Shown here piece after piece: positions 8,920 through 19,998 of a stretch of DNA of 64,000 bases; positions within the stretch are counted from its first letter, which is position 1, and each line of letters opens with the position of its first letter. The translations under genes were made by a program, and so were the position numbers. This stretch comes from Entomomonas asaccharolytica (lineage in GTDB: Bacteria > Pseudomonadota > Gammaproteobacteria > Pseudomonadales > Pseudomonadaceae), in the NCBI RefSeq assembly GCF_016653615.1, contig NZ_CP067393.1:1751673-1815672 (forward strand), read 5' to 3'. The notes under the pieces were generated by a model. That model did not search any database and was not told where the DNA came from. It was given only the letters and a program-made list of their open reading frames with translations.

Positions 8920-9618
8920 CTACAAAGAACTTACAGTAGCAGGTAATTGCCAGTAAATTGGTGTTATACCACGCTGCTCTAAGAAATAATTAGCTTTACT
9001 AAAATGCCCGTTGCCTAAAAAACCACGATGAGCTGATAAAGGCGAAGGATGGGCTGAACACAATACCAAATGTTTAGTAGGATCAATCAGGCCTTTTTTA
9101 CTTTGTGCATGAGAACCCCACAACATAAATACCACACCATCACAATGTTGATTTACTTCTTGAATAACGCGATCAGTAAACTGTTGCCAACCTTGTTTAG
9201 AATGTGAAGCCGCTTTATTAGCTTCTACGGTTAAGGAGGTATTTAATAGTAATACACCTTGTTCAGCCCAAGACTGTAAACAACCATGTTTGGGTGGATC
9301 AATATTTAAATCTCGTTTGATCTCTTTATAGATATTCACTAAAGAAGGCGGAATAGCAACACTTGGCTGTACAGAGAAGCTAAGGCCATGAGCTTGGTTA
9401 GGACCATGATAAGGATCTTGGCCTAAAATCACTACTTTTACAGCATCTAGTGGCGTACTGTTTAATGCATTAAAAATAAGCGAACCTTTGGGATAAATTA
9501 TTTTACCTGCTGCTTTTTCAGCGCGTAAAAAATCTCCCAAAGCAGTCATATATGGCTTTGTAAATTCGTCTTGTAAGACATTTTTCCATGATGTTTCTAA
9601 GGCAATTTCTTTAGTCAT
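8920..9618 (-). CDS. ung: Uracil-DNA glycosylase (family 1)
   Basis: Removes uracil from DNA as the first step of base excision repair. The catalytic water-activating motif GQDPYHG is at about 66-72 and the minor-groove loop [10 protein letters not shown] lies near residue 190, both intact. I start at the ATG at 9618 ([11 protein letters not shown]), giving 232 residues, close to the E. coli length of 229. A longer frame to 9708 would lie deep inside the upstream gene. The start overlaps the end of the permease gene by 8 bases, which suggests translational coupling. Confidence 0.95.
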   Translation of the reverse strand: MTKEIALETSWKNVLQDEFTKPYMTALGDFLRAEKAAGKIIYPKGSLIFNALNSTPLDAVKVVILGQDPYHGPNQAHGLSFSVQPSVAIPPSLVNIYKEIKRDLNIDPPKHGCLQSWAEQGVLLLNTSLTVEANKAASHSKQGWQQFTDRVIQEVNQHCDGVVFMLWGSHAQSKKGLIDPTKHLVLCSAHPSPLSAHRGFLGNGHFSKANYFLEQRGITPIYWQLPATVSSL

Positions 9619-10831
9619 TTTCGTTATCCATTCCTTTACTATTTTGATTGCGTTTTCTGTTGTTATAGTACCTACGTTTTTTGCGTTGCGGTTTTGGCTG
9701 AACTCCATCAGCTAAAGCTTGAAAGCTTTCAGCGTGATGAGTATCTTCTAACTGTAAACGTCTCTCAGTTAATATTGCCCACACTGTAATAAACATTGCA
9801 GCTATTAATGGTCCTAATACAAAGCCATTAATACCAAACACAGAGATACCCCCTAAGGTGGACAATAGAATTAACCAATCAGGTAATTTAGTATCTTTAC
9901 CTACTAAAATGGGGCGCAATACGTTATCAATCATGCCAATCACTACTGCACCGAAGATGATTAAACTAACGCCTTGCCAAATCATACCTGTTACTAAAAA
10001 GTAGATGGCTACAGGTCCCCATACCAAACTGGCACCTACAGCTGGTAGTAGTGAAAGCACGGCCATGATGGTACCCCAAAGTATAGCACCCTGAATTCCA
10101 TAGAACCAAAATGCAATACCCCCTAACGCCCCTTGTATACAAGCTACAATAATATTACCTTTAACCGTTGCTCTGATAACGATTGAAAATCTTTCATATA
10201 AATCAGATTTACGGTCATCCGAAATGGGAATTGCACGCTTGATACTTCGCCCTAACCATGAACCATCACGTAATAAAAAGAACAACAAATACAACATGAC
10301 ACATAGGCTAATGGCAAATTGTAAAGTGACCTGTCCAATACTATAGGCTTGATTACCAGCAAAACTAAGTGCTTTCATCCCCGTATTGGCTAACTTCTCT
10401 TTAATATCAGAAATATCGAAATCCCAGCCCATCCTCTCCAGCAAGCTTTGTAATGGAGCAGGCAAAGCATCCATAATATGTTGTAAGTATTGGCCAATAT
10501 CAAACTTACCCTCTTTCATGCGGGTTAATAAGGCAGAACTTTCCTGAAATAGAGAATTAATTACAAAGATAACAGGGATAATCACTATTAAGACACAAGT
10601 ACAAACAGTAATAAAAGCAGCTAAATTATTTTTGCCATTTAAACGATATTCTAAATTTCTCTGCATAGGGCTAAATAGTATCGTTAAGATAATAGCCCAA
10701 AAAATAGCGCCAAAAAATGGCAACATAATGTTTAAAAAAGCACAACTAAAAAAAACTAAAATGACAAAAAAAGTAAATATTTCAAGTTTATTATTACTCG
10801 ATTGCATAATTTGCCTAATGGTAAAATCCAT
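9611..10831 (-). CDS. AI-2E family transporter (YdiK/PerM-like membrane protein)
   Basis: A 406-residue inner-membrane protein of the AI-2E/PerM family, with hydrophobic segments near residues 16-55, 70-92, 165-190, 225-300 and 320-350 and the family's central soluble loop (about 95-160). The C-terminus is rich in lysine and arginine ([15 protein letters not shown]). Some family members export autoinducer-2 or act in Na+/H+ exchange; the substrate here is unknown. It is the first gene of the ung-mrp-smc run. The start could be M1 or the ATG eight codons in; neither has a strong ribosome site. Confidence 0.8.
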   Translation of the reverse strand: MDFTIRQIMQSSNNKLEIFTFFVILVFFSCAFLNIMLPFFGAIFWAIILTILFSPMQRNLEYRLNGKNNLAAFITVCTCVLIVIIPVIFVINSLFQESSALLTRMKEGKFDIGQYLQHIMDALPAPLQSLLERMGWDFDISDIKEKLANTGMKALSFAGNQAYSIGQVTLQFAISLCVMLYLLFFLLRDGSWLGRSIKRAIPISDDRKSDLYERFSIVIRATVKGNIIVACIQGALGGIAFWFYGIQGAILWGTIMAVLSLLPAVGASLVWGPVAIYFLVTGMIWQGVSLIIFGAVVIGMIDNVLRPILVGKDTKLPDWLILLSTLGGISVFGINGFVLGPLIAAMFITVWAILTERRLQLEDTHHAESFQALADGVQPKPQRKKRRYYNNRKRNQNSKGMDNEND

Positions 10832-11053
10832 TGAATTAATAAAGGTGATAATAGTAGTAGTTTTATGGGCATAAATCTATTCTTTTTCGACTAAAGACAA
10901 TCCAAAAATCAGATTAATCAGTTAATATTGCTAGGCTTTCTACTCTTTTAGACATAGTTTGAAATAAAGCTTTACTTGAACTTCTCTTTAATAAACCTTA
11001 TACAACACAAGTATAAAAAACAAAATTGTTTTTACTCAGGAGTTTTTAGCTAG

Positions 11054-11929
11054 ATGACACGTATTATCCTATATTTATTAACCAACTTAGCCATCGTAAT
11101 AGTAGCAGGTATTGTACTCAGTTTATTAGGTTTTTCTGGTTATATAGAGCAAGATGGCCTGAATTTAACTGCTTTACTTATTTTCTGTGCTATTGTTGGC
11201 TTTGCTGGATCATTGATCTCACTGTTTATATCAAAGTTTATGGCTAAACGGGCCATGAATGTACAGGTTATTGATCAACCTAGAACACGCCATGAACAAT
11301 GGTTAATCCAAACAGTACAAGAGCTTTCTCAAAAAGCGGGTATTAAAATGCCAGAAGTGGGTATTTTCCCTGCTTATGAAGCCAATGCCTTCGCCACAGG
11401 CTGGAACAAAAATGCTGCGCTAGTGGCCGTCAGTCAAGGTTTACTTGAACGTTTTTCGCCAGATGAAGTAAAAGCAGTACTTGGTCACGAAATTGGCCAC
11501 GTAGCCAACGGCGATATGGTAACACTTGCCCTTATTCAAGGAGTTGTTAACACCTTTGTAATGTTCTTTGCACGTATTATTGGTTATTTTGTAGATAGAG
11601 TGGTCTTTAAAAATGAGAATGGTCGCGGCATAGGTTTCTTTGTTGCCACTATTGTTGCTGAATTAGTATTAGGTATTTTAGCCACCATGATCGTTATGTG
11701 GTTCTCCAGAAAACGTGAATACCGAGCTGATTATGCAGGCGCTTCATTAGTCAGTCCTATTGCAATGATTTCAGCACTGCAACATTTACAAGCTGAATCT
11801 AATATTCCTGCTGAAATGCCTGACAGTTTACAAGCTTTTGGTATCAATGGTTCATTAAAAAGCGGGTTACAAGAGCTATTTATGAGCCACCCTCGCTTAG
11901 AAGATCGTATTGCAGCACTTCGTCAATAG
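11054..11929 (+). CDS. htpX: Membrane zinc protease HtpX
   Basis: M48-family metalloprotease of the inner membrane that, with FtsH, degrades misfolded membrane proteins. Two N-terminal membrane segments (about 5-25 and 38-60) are followed by the zinc motif HEIGH at 145-149 and two further hydrophobic segments (about 158-178, 195-217). The third ligand glutamate is in the [11 protein letters not shown] motif. The 291 residues match the family length. CAGGAG precedes the ATG. A strong hairpin just downstream suggests it is monocistronic. No heat-shock promoter could be identified. Confidence 0.96.
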   Translation: MTRIILYLLTNLAIVIVAGIVLSLLGFSGYIEQDGLNLTALLIFCAIVGFAGSLISLFISKFMAKRAMNVQVIDQPRTRHEQWLIQTVQELSQKAGIKMPEVGIFPAYEANAFATGWNKNAALVAVSQGLLERFSPDEVKAVLGHEIGHVANGDMVTLALIQGVVNTFVMFFARIIGYFVDRVVFKNENGRGIGFFVATIVAELVLGILATMIVMWFSRKREYRADYAGASLVSPIAMISALQHLQAESNIPAEMPDSLQAFGINGSLKSGLQELFMSHPRLEDRIAALRQ

Positions 11930-11945
11930 TAGCTTTATTTCATAT

Positions 11946-11977
11946 AACTAAGGTCTATAACAATATAGATCTTAGTT
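11946..11977 (+). terminator. Terminator hairpin after htpX
   Basis: AACTAAGGTCTATA and TATAGATCTTAGTT form a 14-bp stem with one G-U pair and an ACAA loop. A T-rich run (CTTTTTAGTTTTTT) follows a few bases later on the plus strand. Confidence 0.65.
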
Positions 11978-12059
11978 CTGCATCTTTTTAGTTTTTTCTG
12001 GTGTAACCTGTTAAAATATCAGCTTTCAAAAAATATAAAATAACTTTTGACGAGAACTT

Positions 12060-12839
12060 ATGAGTGTAATCATTAAAACACCAGAAGACATTGAAAAAAT
12101 GCGCATTGCTGGTCGTCTAGCCGCTGAAGTATTAGAAATGTTGGATGAGCATGTAAAAGTTGGTATAACCACGGATGAATTAAATACTATTTGCCATGAT
12201 TATATCGTGAATGTACAACAAGCTATCCCTGCTCCATTAAACTATCATGGTTATCCAAAATCTATTTGTACCTCTGTAAACCATGTTGTTTGTCATGGTA
12301 TTCCAAACGATAAACCATTAAAAAATGGTGATATTGTGAACATCGATATTACCGTTATCAAAGATGGTTACCATGGCGATACCAGTAAAATGTACTTGCT
12401 TGGTGATGTGCCAGAGTGGGCTGATCGCTTATGTAAAATCACTCAAGAATGTATGTATATGGCTATTGAATCAGTAAAGCCAGGTGCCCACTTAGGCGAT
12501 ATTGGTGCCATTATTCAAAAACATGCTGAGAAAAATGGTTTCTCTGTAGTACGCGATTATTGTGGTCATGGTATTGGCAAAGGTTTTCATGAAGCACCAC
12601 AGGTTTTGCATTATGGCAAAGCAGGCACAGGCATAGAGCTTAAAGAAGGTATGATTTTTACCATAGAGCCTATGATTAACCAAGGTCGTTATGAAACGCG
12701 TACATTAGGTGATGGTTGGACGGCTATTACTAAAGATCGTAAATTATCCGCTCAATATGAGCATATGATCTTAGTAACTGACCATGGCTATGAAGTATTA
12801 ACCTTACGTAAAGAAGAAACTTTTCCCCGCAGCAATTAG
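12060..12839 (+). CDS. map: Methionine aminopeptidase, type I
   Basis: Removes the initiator methionine from nascent proteins. All five metal ligands are present: D96, D107, H170, E203 and E234. The 259-residue length and the lack of an N-terminal extension are those of bacterial type Ia enzymes. The CGHGIGKGFHEAP motif is intact. The gene is followed 19 bases later by glnD and then dapC, the same order as in Pseudomonas, which helps to place the organism. Confidence 0.97.
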   Translation: MSVIIKTPEDIEKMRIAGRLAAEVLEMLDEHVKVGITTDELNTICHDYIVNVQQAIPAPLNYHGYPKSICTSVNHVVCHGIPNDKPLKNGDIVNIDITVIKDGYHGDTSKMYLLGDVPEWADRLCKITQECMYMAIESVKPGAHLGDIGAIIQKHAEKNGFSVVRDYCGHGIGKGFHEAPQVLHYGKAGTGIELKEGMIFTIEPMINQGRYETRTLGDGWTAITKDRKLSAQYEHMILVTDHGYEVLTLRKEETFPRSN

Positions 12840-12858
12840 TAGTTGGAGATGAGTGGTT

Positions 12859-15558
12859 ATGAGTAGTACTGCTGAATTATTTGATCAAGGGCAATTCCAA
12901 GCTGAACTTGCCTTGAAATCAAGCCCTATTGCTGCTTTTAAAAAAGCCATTAAACAAGCATGTACTATTCTTGACCAGCGCTTTTGTACGGGTTATGACA
13001 TTCGTAAACTAATTACTGAACGCGCTTGGTTTATTGACCAAATTCTTATTCAAGCTTGGAAGCAGTTTAATTGGTCTGAACCTAACCGTATTGCTTTATT
13101 AGCAGTTGGAGGTTACGGTCGCGGAGAACTACACCCCCACTCCGATATTGATGTATTAATTCTGATAGAAAATGGTTATCAAGAACAATTTACCTCTTCT
13201 ATTGAAAAGTTTTTAATGCTGCTATGGGATATTGGCTTAGAAATTGGACATAGTGTCCGCACCTTAGATGAATGCGCTGAACATGCCCGTAATGATCTAA
13301 CCATTATTACCAACTTGATCGAGTGCCGTACTATTACTGGAGCAGACACACTCCGTAAACAAATGCTAGCGGCAACCAGTACAGAACATATGTGGCCAAG
13401 TTCAGAATTTCTTATTCAGAAATACTATGAACAAAAAGCCCGTCATGAAAAATACAATGACACAGAATATAACCTAGAACCTAATGTAAAAGGCTCTCCT
13501 GGTGGTCTAAGAGATATTCAAACTATTCTATGGATCGGTCGTAGAGAATATGGCAAATTAAAGCTGCACGCCATGATTGCCAAAGGCTTTATTACAGAAA
13601 ATGAATACCGTGTCATGAACGCCTCGTTGCTTTTTTTATGGAAAGTTCGCTATGCCTTACATATGTTAGCTAACCGAGCCGAAGACCGCTTACTGTTTGA
13701 TTATCAAGCTAAAGTCGCTAATTTATTAGGTTATACTGCTGAAGAGCCTAAAGTAGCTATTGAACAATTAATGAAGAAATATTACCGAATGGTAATGAAT
13801 GTTTCGAGCATTAATGAAATTATCTATCAGCATTTTAAAGAAGTTATTTTAGAAAAAAACAAAACACCTACCATCACCCCGCTGAATAAACATTTTCAAA
13901 TATGTAATGACTTTATTGAGGTGACTCAGCCAGATGTATTTAAAAAAGAACCCTCAGCGCTGTTAGAAATTTTCTTAGTCCTTGCAAAGCATCCTGATAT
14001 ATGGGGCATTAGAGCCAATACTATACGCTTGCTATGCGAAGCGAGATATTTAATTAATGATAAATTTCGCCATGATCCAAAAAATTCAAAATTATTTCTA
14101 GATCTCTTTAAATGTGAAACAGATATTCATCGTAATTTAAGACGTATGAACCGTTATGGTATTTTAGGTCGTTATATTCCTGCTTTTGGACATATTGTAG
14201 GACAAATGCAATATGATCTGTTTCATATTTACACAGTAGATGCCCATACCTTAAATGTTATCAAGCACTTAAGAAAGTTATCTCGTTCAGAGATGATAGA
14301 GAAATTTCCCTTACCAAGTAAAGTTTTCTTAAAACTTGCCAAACCTGAATTAATCTACTTAGCAGGATTGTTTCATGATATTGGTAAAGGGCGTGGTGGC
14401 GATCACTCAGAAATTGGCGCAGAAGAAGTAGTTAATTTTGGTAAGCTACACCGGCTGCCTGCAGAAGATACTAAACTTATTGCTTGGTTGGTGGCTAATC
14501 ACTTAATAATGTCCACCACCGCACAACGTAAAGATTTAACTGACCCTAAAGTGATTAATGATTTCGCATTACGGGTAGGTGATGAAAATCATCTTAATTA
14601 TCTGTATGTACTGACTGTAGCTGATATTAATGCCACCAATCCAACGCTCTGGAATTCTTGGCGTGCCACTTTATTACAACAACTTTATACCGAAACTAAA
14701 CGCGCCTTAAGACGCGGTTTAACTAATTTACTTGGTCGTAATGAACAAATCCATCAAACTCAACAAGCAGCTATGGATATTTTAATTCGTAGTGGTGTTG
14801 ATGAAGATGAGATTATGTCATTGTGGACGCAAATGGGCGAAGACTATTTTTTACGTCATACCTCCAGTGATATTGCTTGGCATACTGAAGCTATTTTACA
14901 TCATGCCAATAATCAAGACCCATTAGTGCTTTTTAAACAAACCTCACAACGCGGCATGGCGAGTGCATCACAAATCTTTATTTATGCACCTAAGCAATGG
15001 GATTTCTTTGCAGTAACAGTATCTATCATGGGACAACTGAATCTTAGTATTCAGGATGCGCGGATTTTACCTTCAACCTCTAAGTTTTCACTAGATACTT
15101 ATATTGTTTTAAACGAAGATGGTTCATCCATAGGGCAGGATCAACACCGTATAGATACCATACGTAAAGAACTAATTAATGGTTTGAAAAATCCAGAAAA
15201 CTACCAAACCATTATTCAACGTCGTGTACCTAGGCAGTTAAAGCACTTTACCTTTAAACCCAGAGTATCTATTTATAACGACTTACAAAATGATGTTAGC
15301 GTGGTACAAATCGAGGCGCCTGATAGACCTGGTTTACTAGCACGTATAGCGAAAATATTTTTATCTTATGATTTAACCATCCAAGGTGCTAAAATAACCA
15401 CCTTAGGAGAACGAGTAGAGGATAACTTTTTAGTTATTGATAAAACTGGGCATGCTATTTCTAACACTGAGCTAATAGCACAACTACAACAAACTATTAT
15501 TAACAAGCTATCAGAAATCTCACAACCAACTTCTGATAACCTTACTATAGCCATTTAA
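12859..15558 (+). CDS. glnD: Bifunctional uridylyltransferase/uridylyl-removing enzyme GlnD
   Basis: Glutamine sensor that uridylylates PII proteins under nitrogen limitation and removes UMP when glutamine is high. Domains in order are: nucleotidyltransferase with [17 protein letters not shown] near residues 84-100, a helical linker, an HD phosphohydrolase domain ([20 protein letters not shown], about 510-530), and two C-terminal ACT domains ([10 protein letters not shown] and [20 protein letters not shown]). I start at the ATG at 12859, 899 residues, because GGAG lies 10 bases upstream; a GTG at 12853 sits too close to it. It is co-directional with map and dapC. Confidence 0.96.
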   Translation: MSSTAELFDQGQFQAELALKSSPIAAFKKAIKQACTILDQRFCTGYDIRKLITERAWFIDQILIQAWKQFNWSEPNRIALLAVGGYGRGELHPHSDIDVLILIENGYQEQFTSSIEKFLMLLWDIGLEIGHSVRTLDECAEHARNDLTIITNLIECRTITGADTLRKQMLAATSTEHMWPSSEFLIQKYYEQKARHEKYNDTEYNLEPNVKGSPGGLRDIQTILWIGRREYGKLKLHAMIAKGFITENEYRVMNASLLFLWKVRYALHMLANRAEDRLLFDYQAKVANLLGYTAEEPKVAIEQLMKKYYRMVMNVSSINEIIYQHFKEVILEKNKTPTITPLNKHFQICNDFIEVTQPDVFKKEPSALLEIFLVLAKHPDIWGIRANTIRLLCEARYLINDKFRHDPKNSKLFLDLFKCETDIHRNLRRMNRYGILGRYIPAFGHIVGQMQYDLFHIYTVDAHTLNVIKHLRKLSRSEMIEKFPLPSKVFLKLAKPELIYLAGLFHDIGKGRGGDHSEIGAEEVVNFGKLHRLPAEDTKLIAWLVANHLIMSTTAQRKDLTDPKVINDFALRVGDENHLNYLYVLTVADINATNPTLWNSWRATLLQQLYTETKRALRRGLTNLLGRNEQIHQTQQAAMDILIRSGVDEDEIMSLWTQMGEDYFLRHTSSDIAWHTEAILHHANNQDPLVLFKQTSQRGMASASQIFIYAPKQWDFFAVTVSIMGQLNLSIQDARILPSTSKFSLDTYIVLNEDGSSIGQDQHRIDTIRKELINGLKNPENYQTIIQRRVPRQLKHFTFKPRVSIYNDLQNDVSVVQIEAPDRPGLLARIAKIFLSYDLTIQGAKITTLGERVEDNFLVIDKTGHAISNTELIAQLQQTIINKLSEISQPTSDNLTIAI

Positions 15559-15576
15559 CTTAAAATTATTAACAAT

Positions 15577-16776
15577 ATGAATCCATTATTAGAAAAATTA
15601 CAGCGTTATCCCTTTGAAAAACTAAGGGTTTTATTAAGTGACGTTAAAGCTAATGCAAATAAAACAGCGATTGCTTTATCGATTGGTGAGCCAAAGCATG
15701 AGTCACCTGCTTTTGTAAAACAAGCGCTTATAGAGCATATTGATAAACTGGCTGTTTACCCCACCACGGCTGGCTTATTACCCTTACGTCAGGCTATGGC
15801 TAATTGGGCTGAAAAGCGTTTTGCTGTACCTGATGGTTGGATCACACCAGAACAACATATTCTACCTGTTAATGGCACGCGCGAAGCTCTATTTTCTTTT
15901 ACACAAGCGGTTATTGATAATACAAAAGAAGCATTAGTAGTTAGCCCTAACCCGTTCTATCAGATTTATGAAGGTGCAGCCCTGCTAGCTGGCGCTAAAC
16001 CTCACTACTTACCTTGTTTAGCTGAAAATGGCTTTAACCCAGAATTTGACGCTGTATCGCCAGAAGTTTGGCAACGTTGCCAAATTTTATTCTTATGCTC
16101 ACCAGGTAATCCCACGGGAGCCCTTGTTCCTGTAACCACCCTTAAAAAGCTAATTCAACTAGCAGATACTTATAATTTTATCATTGCTTCTGATGAATGC
16201 TACAGTGAACTATACTTTGATGAAAATAACCCACCTGCTGGTTTATTAACTGCCTGTGCTGAATTAGGTCGCCATGACTTTGATAAATGTGTTGTTTTCC
16301 ATAGTTTATCAAAACGTTCAAACTTACCAGGATTACGCTCTGGTTTTGTAGCTGGCGATGCCAAAATACTCAAACAATATTTGCTGTACCGTACTTATCA
16401 TGGCTGCGCGATGGCAGAACACACCCAATATGCAAGTATAGCTGCTTGGCAAGATGAACAGCATGTTGTTGCTAATCGCGCCCTCTATCGTGCAAAATAT
16501 GATGCAGTTTTAGAAATCTTATCGCCTGTGATGGATATTCAGAAACCTGATGGTGGTTTTTATTTATGGCCTAAGACGCCTATAGCAGATACAGAGTTTA
16601 CTAAACAGTTATTAATGAAACAAAATGTACTGGTTGTACCTGGTTCTTACTTATCTAGAGAGGTAGATGGTTTTAATCCAGGCGCTAATAGAATAAGGAT
16701 GGCTTTAGTCGCTCCAATTAATGAGTGTATAGAGGCTGCCCACCGCATAAAAGAATTTCTTACAGAATATAGTTAG
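15577..16776 (+). CDS. dapC: Succinyldiaminopimelate transaminase DapC
   Basis: PLP-dependent class I/II aminotransferase that makes N-succinyl-diaminopimelate in the lysine and peptidoglycan precursor pathway. The PLP lysine is K246 in HSLSKRSNLPGLRSGF, with CSPGNPTGA near 174-182 and ASDECYSELYF near 204-214. Position after map-glnD matches dapC in Pseudomonas and supports this specificity over a generic aspartate-type aminotransferase. The length is 399 residues. The ribosome site is weak, so coupling to glnD, 18 bases upstream, is plausible. Confidence 0.92.
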   Translation: MNPLLEKLQRYPFEKLRVLLSDVKANANKTAIALSIGEPKHESPAFVKQALIEHIDKLAVYPTTAGLLPLRQAMANWAEKRFAVPDGWITPEQHILPVNGTREALFSFTQAVIDNTKEALVVSPNPFYQIYEGAALLAGAKPHYLPCLAENGFNPEFDAVSPEVWQRCQILFLCSPGNPTGALVPVTTLKKLIQLADTYNFIIASDECYSELYFDENNPPAGLLTACAELGRHDFDKCVVFHSLSKRSNLPGLRSGFVAGDAKILKQYLLYRTYHGCAMAEHTQYASIAAWQDEQHVVANRALYRAKYDAVLEILSPVMDIQKPDGGFYLWPKTPIADTEFTKQLLMKQNVLVVPGSYLSREVDGFNPGANRIRMALVAPINECIEAAHRIKEFLTEYS

Positions 16777-16858
16777 AAAAGACTAAATTATTGTTTTATT
16801 ATCCACTTTTATTGTAGCGCAATATTATTTACTAACTAATGGAATCTTGTTAAACCCC

Positions 16859-19042
16859 ATGAAAAATATTTTCACTAAAAAAATTATATCCACCCTTTGT
16901 GCTTTTAGCTGTACAGGTGCTTTACTTTTTTCAATGGGCATTGCAGCACCTAATGTTTTAGCTGATACAGCAGCTACAACGCCTGCCAAAACAACTGCTA
17001 AAAAAGATGATAAAACTGTTGCTTGGAAAGACCTTAAGCCTGATGAAAATCAGATTATTACTAGTTTAAATATCTTTGAAATATTACGTCGCCATCATTA
17101 CTTAAAATTACCACTTGATGATGCCCGCTCAACCGTTGTATTTGATAGTTACCTAAAAACCTTAGACCCACAACGCAGCTTCTTTTTACAATCAGATATT
17201 GACGAGTTTTCGCCATTACGTACACAATTTTTCCGTTTACTACGCTATGGGCAATTAAAACAAGGTTATACCATCTATCAACGCTATTTAGAACGCGTGC
17301 AAAGTCGTGTTGAGTTTTTATTAGCTAAACTTGAGCATGGTATTGATAAAATTGATTTTAATAGCGATGAAACACTTTTAATTGATCGCGAAAAAGCACC
17401 TTGGCCAAAAGATTTAGCTGAACAACATGAGTTATGGTCTAAACAGTTTACTGATGATGTATTACGTTTGAAATTAACCAATAAAAAGGACGAAGAAATT
17501 ACTTCACAGTTAACTAAACGTTATCAAAATCAATTAAAACGTTTAAAACAAATTTCCAGTGAAGATATCTTCCAAAGTTATATCAATGCTTTTGCCACCT
17601 CTTATGACCCACATACAGAATATATGTCACCAGAGACTGCAGAAAACTTTGATATTAATATGAGTCTTTCTTTAGAAGGTATTGGTGCTGTTCTACAAAG
17701 TGACAATGATTATGTCAAAATTGTTCGCTTAGTGCCTGCAGGCCCTGCTGCTAAATCAAAACAACTTGCTCCCGCAGATCGTATTGTGGCTGTAGGACAA
17801 GATAAAGAGGAAATGATTGATATTATTGGCTGGCGCTTAGAGGAAGTTGTTAAAAAGATACGGGGTGCTAAAGGTTCTAAAGTACAACTTGAGGTTATCC
17901 CAGCTTCTAACCCTCCTGGTGACTTAACCACTAAGAAAGTGACGCTAATCCGTGAAGCTATTAAATTAGAAGATCAAGCTGCCAAGAAATCGATACTTAA
18001 TCTAGAGCATCAAGGCAAATCTAGAAAAATTGGTATTATTGAGCTTCCTACCTTCTATCTTGACTTTAAAGGTGTTAGAAATAACGATCCTGATTATAGA
18101 AGCAGTGTTCGTGATGTAAAAAATCTACTGGCCGAACTTAAAAAAGAGAAAGTAGAAGGCATCATCATTGATTTACGTAATAATGGTGGTGGTTCATTAC
18201 AAGAAGCCACTGAGCTAACAGGTCTATTTTTACCACTAGGCCCTGCAGTACAAGTTCGTGATAGCAATGGTCAAGTAACTGTACTTGATGATGCAGCAGC
18301 CTCTGAAAAAGATGGCAAAGTAAAACAATCACCTATCTATACTGGACCACTAATTATCTTAGTTAATCGTCTATCTGCATCGGCATCAGAAATTTTTGCA
18401 GGGGCTATGCAAGACTATCATCGAGCACTGATAGTGGGTGGTCAAACCTTTGGTAAAGGTACAGTACAATCTGTATTACCTTTAAAACATGGTGAACTAA
18501 AACTAACAGTTGCTAAGTTCTATCGTGTTTCAGGGCAAAGTACTCAAAACAAAGGGGTTGTACCTGATATTACTTACCCTTCTATTATTGATACTGAACA
18601 AATTGGTGAAAGTAGCCTACCAGAAGCTATGCCTTGGGATACTATAAACCCTGCTATCTCAGCAGTTAATAATCCATTTAGCGCTATATTAGGCAATTTA
18701 CAGCAAAAACATGATGAACGTGCGAAAAACAACCCAGACTTTGTTTACTACAAAAAACGTGCTGATTTAGTAAAAAAACTGGCCGAAGAAAAAACACTTT
18801 CATTGAATATAAAACAACGTAAGCAACAAAAAGAGCAGGCTGAAAAAGACTTGCTCAACCTAGAAAATACTAGGCGTATTGCTAAAGGTGATAAGCCTGT
18901 TGAGAAATTAGATGCACTAGAAACTGAACTTAACAAAGAATTGGAAGATAGCACTACTCCAAAACCTGAAAAAGACGGGTATTTAGTAGAAACCGCTAAT
19001 GTCTTATTGGATTATATTACCTATAATGAGCAAACCAAGTAG
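16859..19042 (+). CDS. prc: Carboxy-terminal processing protease (tail-specific protease Prc)
   Basis: Periplasmic S41-family serine protease that trims or degrades envelope proteins with non-polar C-termini. I use the ATG at 16859, giving 727 residues, over the TTG four codons upstream. A signal peptide spans about 1-35 (ending VLADTA). A helical N-domain follows, then a PDZ domain (SLEGIGAVLQ to PPGDLT) and the protease domain. The catalytic serine is in NRLSASASEIFAGAM and the lysine in GQTFGKGTVQSV. The C-terminal helical domain is charged. It lies about 80 bases after dapC and 5 bases before the quinone oxidoreductase. Confidence 0.95.
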   Translation: MKNIFTKKIISTLCAFSCTGALLFSMGIAAPNVLADTAATTPAKTTAKKDDKTVAWKDLKPDENQIITSLNIFEILRRHHYLKLPLDDARSTVVFDSYLKTLDPQRSFFLQSDIDEFSPLRTQFFRLLRYGQLKQGYTIYQRYLERVQSRVEFLLAKLEHGIDKIDFNSDETLLIDREKAPWPKDLAEQHELWSKQFTDDVLRLKLTNKKDEEITSQLTKRYQNQLKRLKQISSEDIFQSYINAFATSYDPHTEYMSPETAENFDINMSLSLEGIGAVLQSDNDYVKIVRLVPAGPAAKSKQLAPADRIVAVGQDKEEMIDIIGWRLEEVVKKIRGAKGSKVQLEVIPASNPPGDLTTKKVTLIREAIKLEDQAAKKSILNLEHQGKSRKIGIIELPTFYLDFKGVRNNDPDYRSSVRDVKNLLAELKKEKVEGIIIDLRNNGGGSLQEATELTGLFLPLGPAVQVRDSNGQVTVLDDAAASEKDGKVKQSPIYTGPLIILVNRLSASASEIFAGAMQDYHRALIVGGQTFGKGTVQSVLPLKHGELKLTVAKFYRVSGQSTQNKGVVPDITYPSIIDTEQIGESSLPEAMPWDTINPAISAVNNPFSAILGNLQQKHDERAKNNPDFVYYKKRADLVKKLAEEKTLSLNIKQRKQQKEQAEKDLLNLENTRRIAKGDKPVEKLDALETELNKELEDSTTPKPEKDGYLVETANVLLDYITYNEQTK

Positions 19043-19047
19043 CTAAT

Positions 19048-19998
19048 ATGAAAGCACTCTATAGCATAGCTAATCAGCTAAATTGGAAACATGAAACAGT
19101 TGTTGATTGTCCGAAAGGCTATGTAAGAGTGCAAATTGCTGCTGCTGGACTAAACCGAGCAGATTTACTGCAACGACAAGGTAAATATCCGCCCCCGAAA
19201 GGGATTACTGAAGCATTAGGTTTAGAATGCGCAGGTATTATTACAGAAACTAATCAGGTCACAAATTGGCAAGTAGGTGATCGAGTTTGTGCTTTATTAG
19301 CTGGTGGTGCTATGGCAACAGAGGTGGTAATAGATGCACGTCATTTATTACCCGTACCACAAAATCTTTCATTAGTAGAAGCTGCGGTATTACCTGAAGT
19401 GTATGCCACTGCATGGTTAAATTTATTTCAGATTGCGCAATTAAAACCAAGTGAAAAAGTATTAATTCATGCAGGTGCAGGTGGTGTTGGCTCTGCTGCC
19501 ATACAACTATGCAAAGCCTTTAATAACCCTTGCTGGGTAACTGTTGGTAGTCAAGATAGGCTAGATTATTGTAAATCGCTTGGTGCTGAAGGTGGTGTGA
19601 TTCGTACTGAGAACTTAGAAGCTATTAATAAACAAGCACCTTTTGATGTTATTTTGGACCCTGTCGGTGCTAACTATACAGCACTTAACACTGATCTGCT
19701 TAATATAGATGGGCGTTGGGTTATCATTGCTATGATGGGCGGCCATAAAACAGAAATCAATTTAGCGAAATTACTGGCGAAACGTATTCAAATGACAGGC
19801 TCCACATTACGTAGTCGTAATGATGACTTTAAAGCAGCTTTAATCAAACAACTAACTGAAAAAGTTTGGCCTTTATTTGAGACTAATCAGCTTTCTCATA
19901 ATCTTGCCAAAACCTTTGCAATCGAACAAGCTGACCAAGCTTTTGAAGCATTAGCAAGCAATCAAATTAATGGAAAAATAGCATTAACTATTAATTAA
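19048..19998 (+). CDS. NAD(P)H:quinone oxidoreductase (PIG3/QorA-like MDR family)
   Basis: 316 residues of the zinc-independent medium-chain dehydrogenase family. An N-terminal GroES-like catalytic domain (AAAGLNRADLLQRQGKYPPP near 26-50) precedes a Rossmann NADPH domain with HAGAGGVGSAAIQL near 145-158. The conserved LNRADLLQR segment is typical of PIG3-type enzymes, which reduce quinones. The physiological substrate is unknown. It begins 5 bases after prc and is probably co-transcribed with it. Its 3' end overlaps the convergent alkyltransferase-like gene by 8 bases. Confidence 0.85.
   Translation: MKALYSIANQLNWKHETVVDCPKGYVRVQIAAAGLNRADLLQRQGKYPPPKGITEALGLECAGIITETNQVTNWQVGDRVCALLAGGAMATEVVIDARHLLPVPQNLSLVEAAVLPEVYATAWLNLFQIAQLKPSEKVLIHAGAGGVGSAAIQLCKAFNNPCWVTVGSQDRLDYCKSLGAEGGVIRTENLEAINKQAPFDVILDPVGANYTALNTDLLNIDGRWVIIAMMGGHKTEINLAKLLAKRIQMTGSTLRSRNDDFKAALIKQLTEKVWPLFETNQLSHNLAKTFAIEQADQAFEALASNQINGKIALTIN

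Noticed and set aside
10632-10874. Plus-strand 80-codon frame near the permease start
   Set aside because: Antisense to membrane-protein codons, lysine/isoleucine-rich as expected by chance, no ribosome site.
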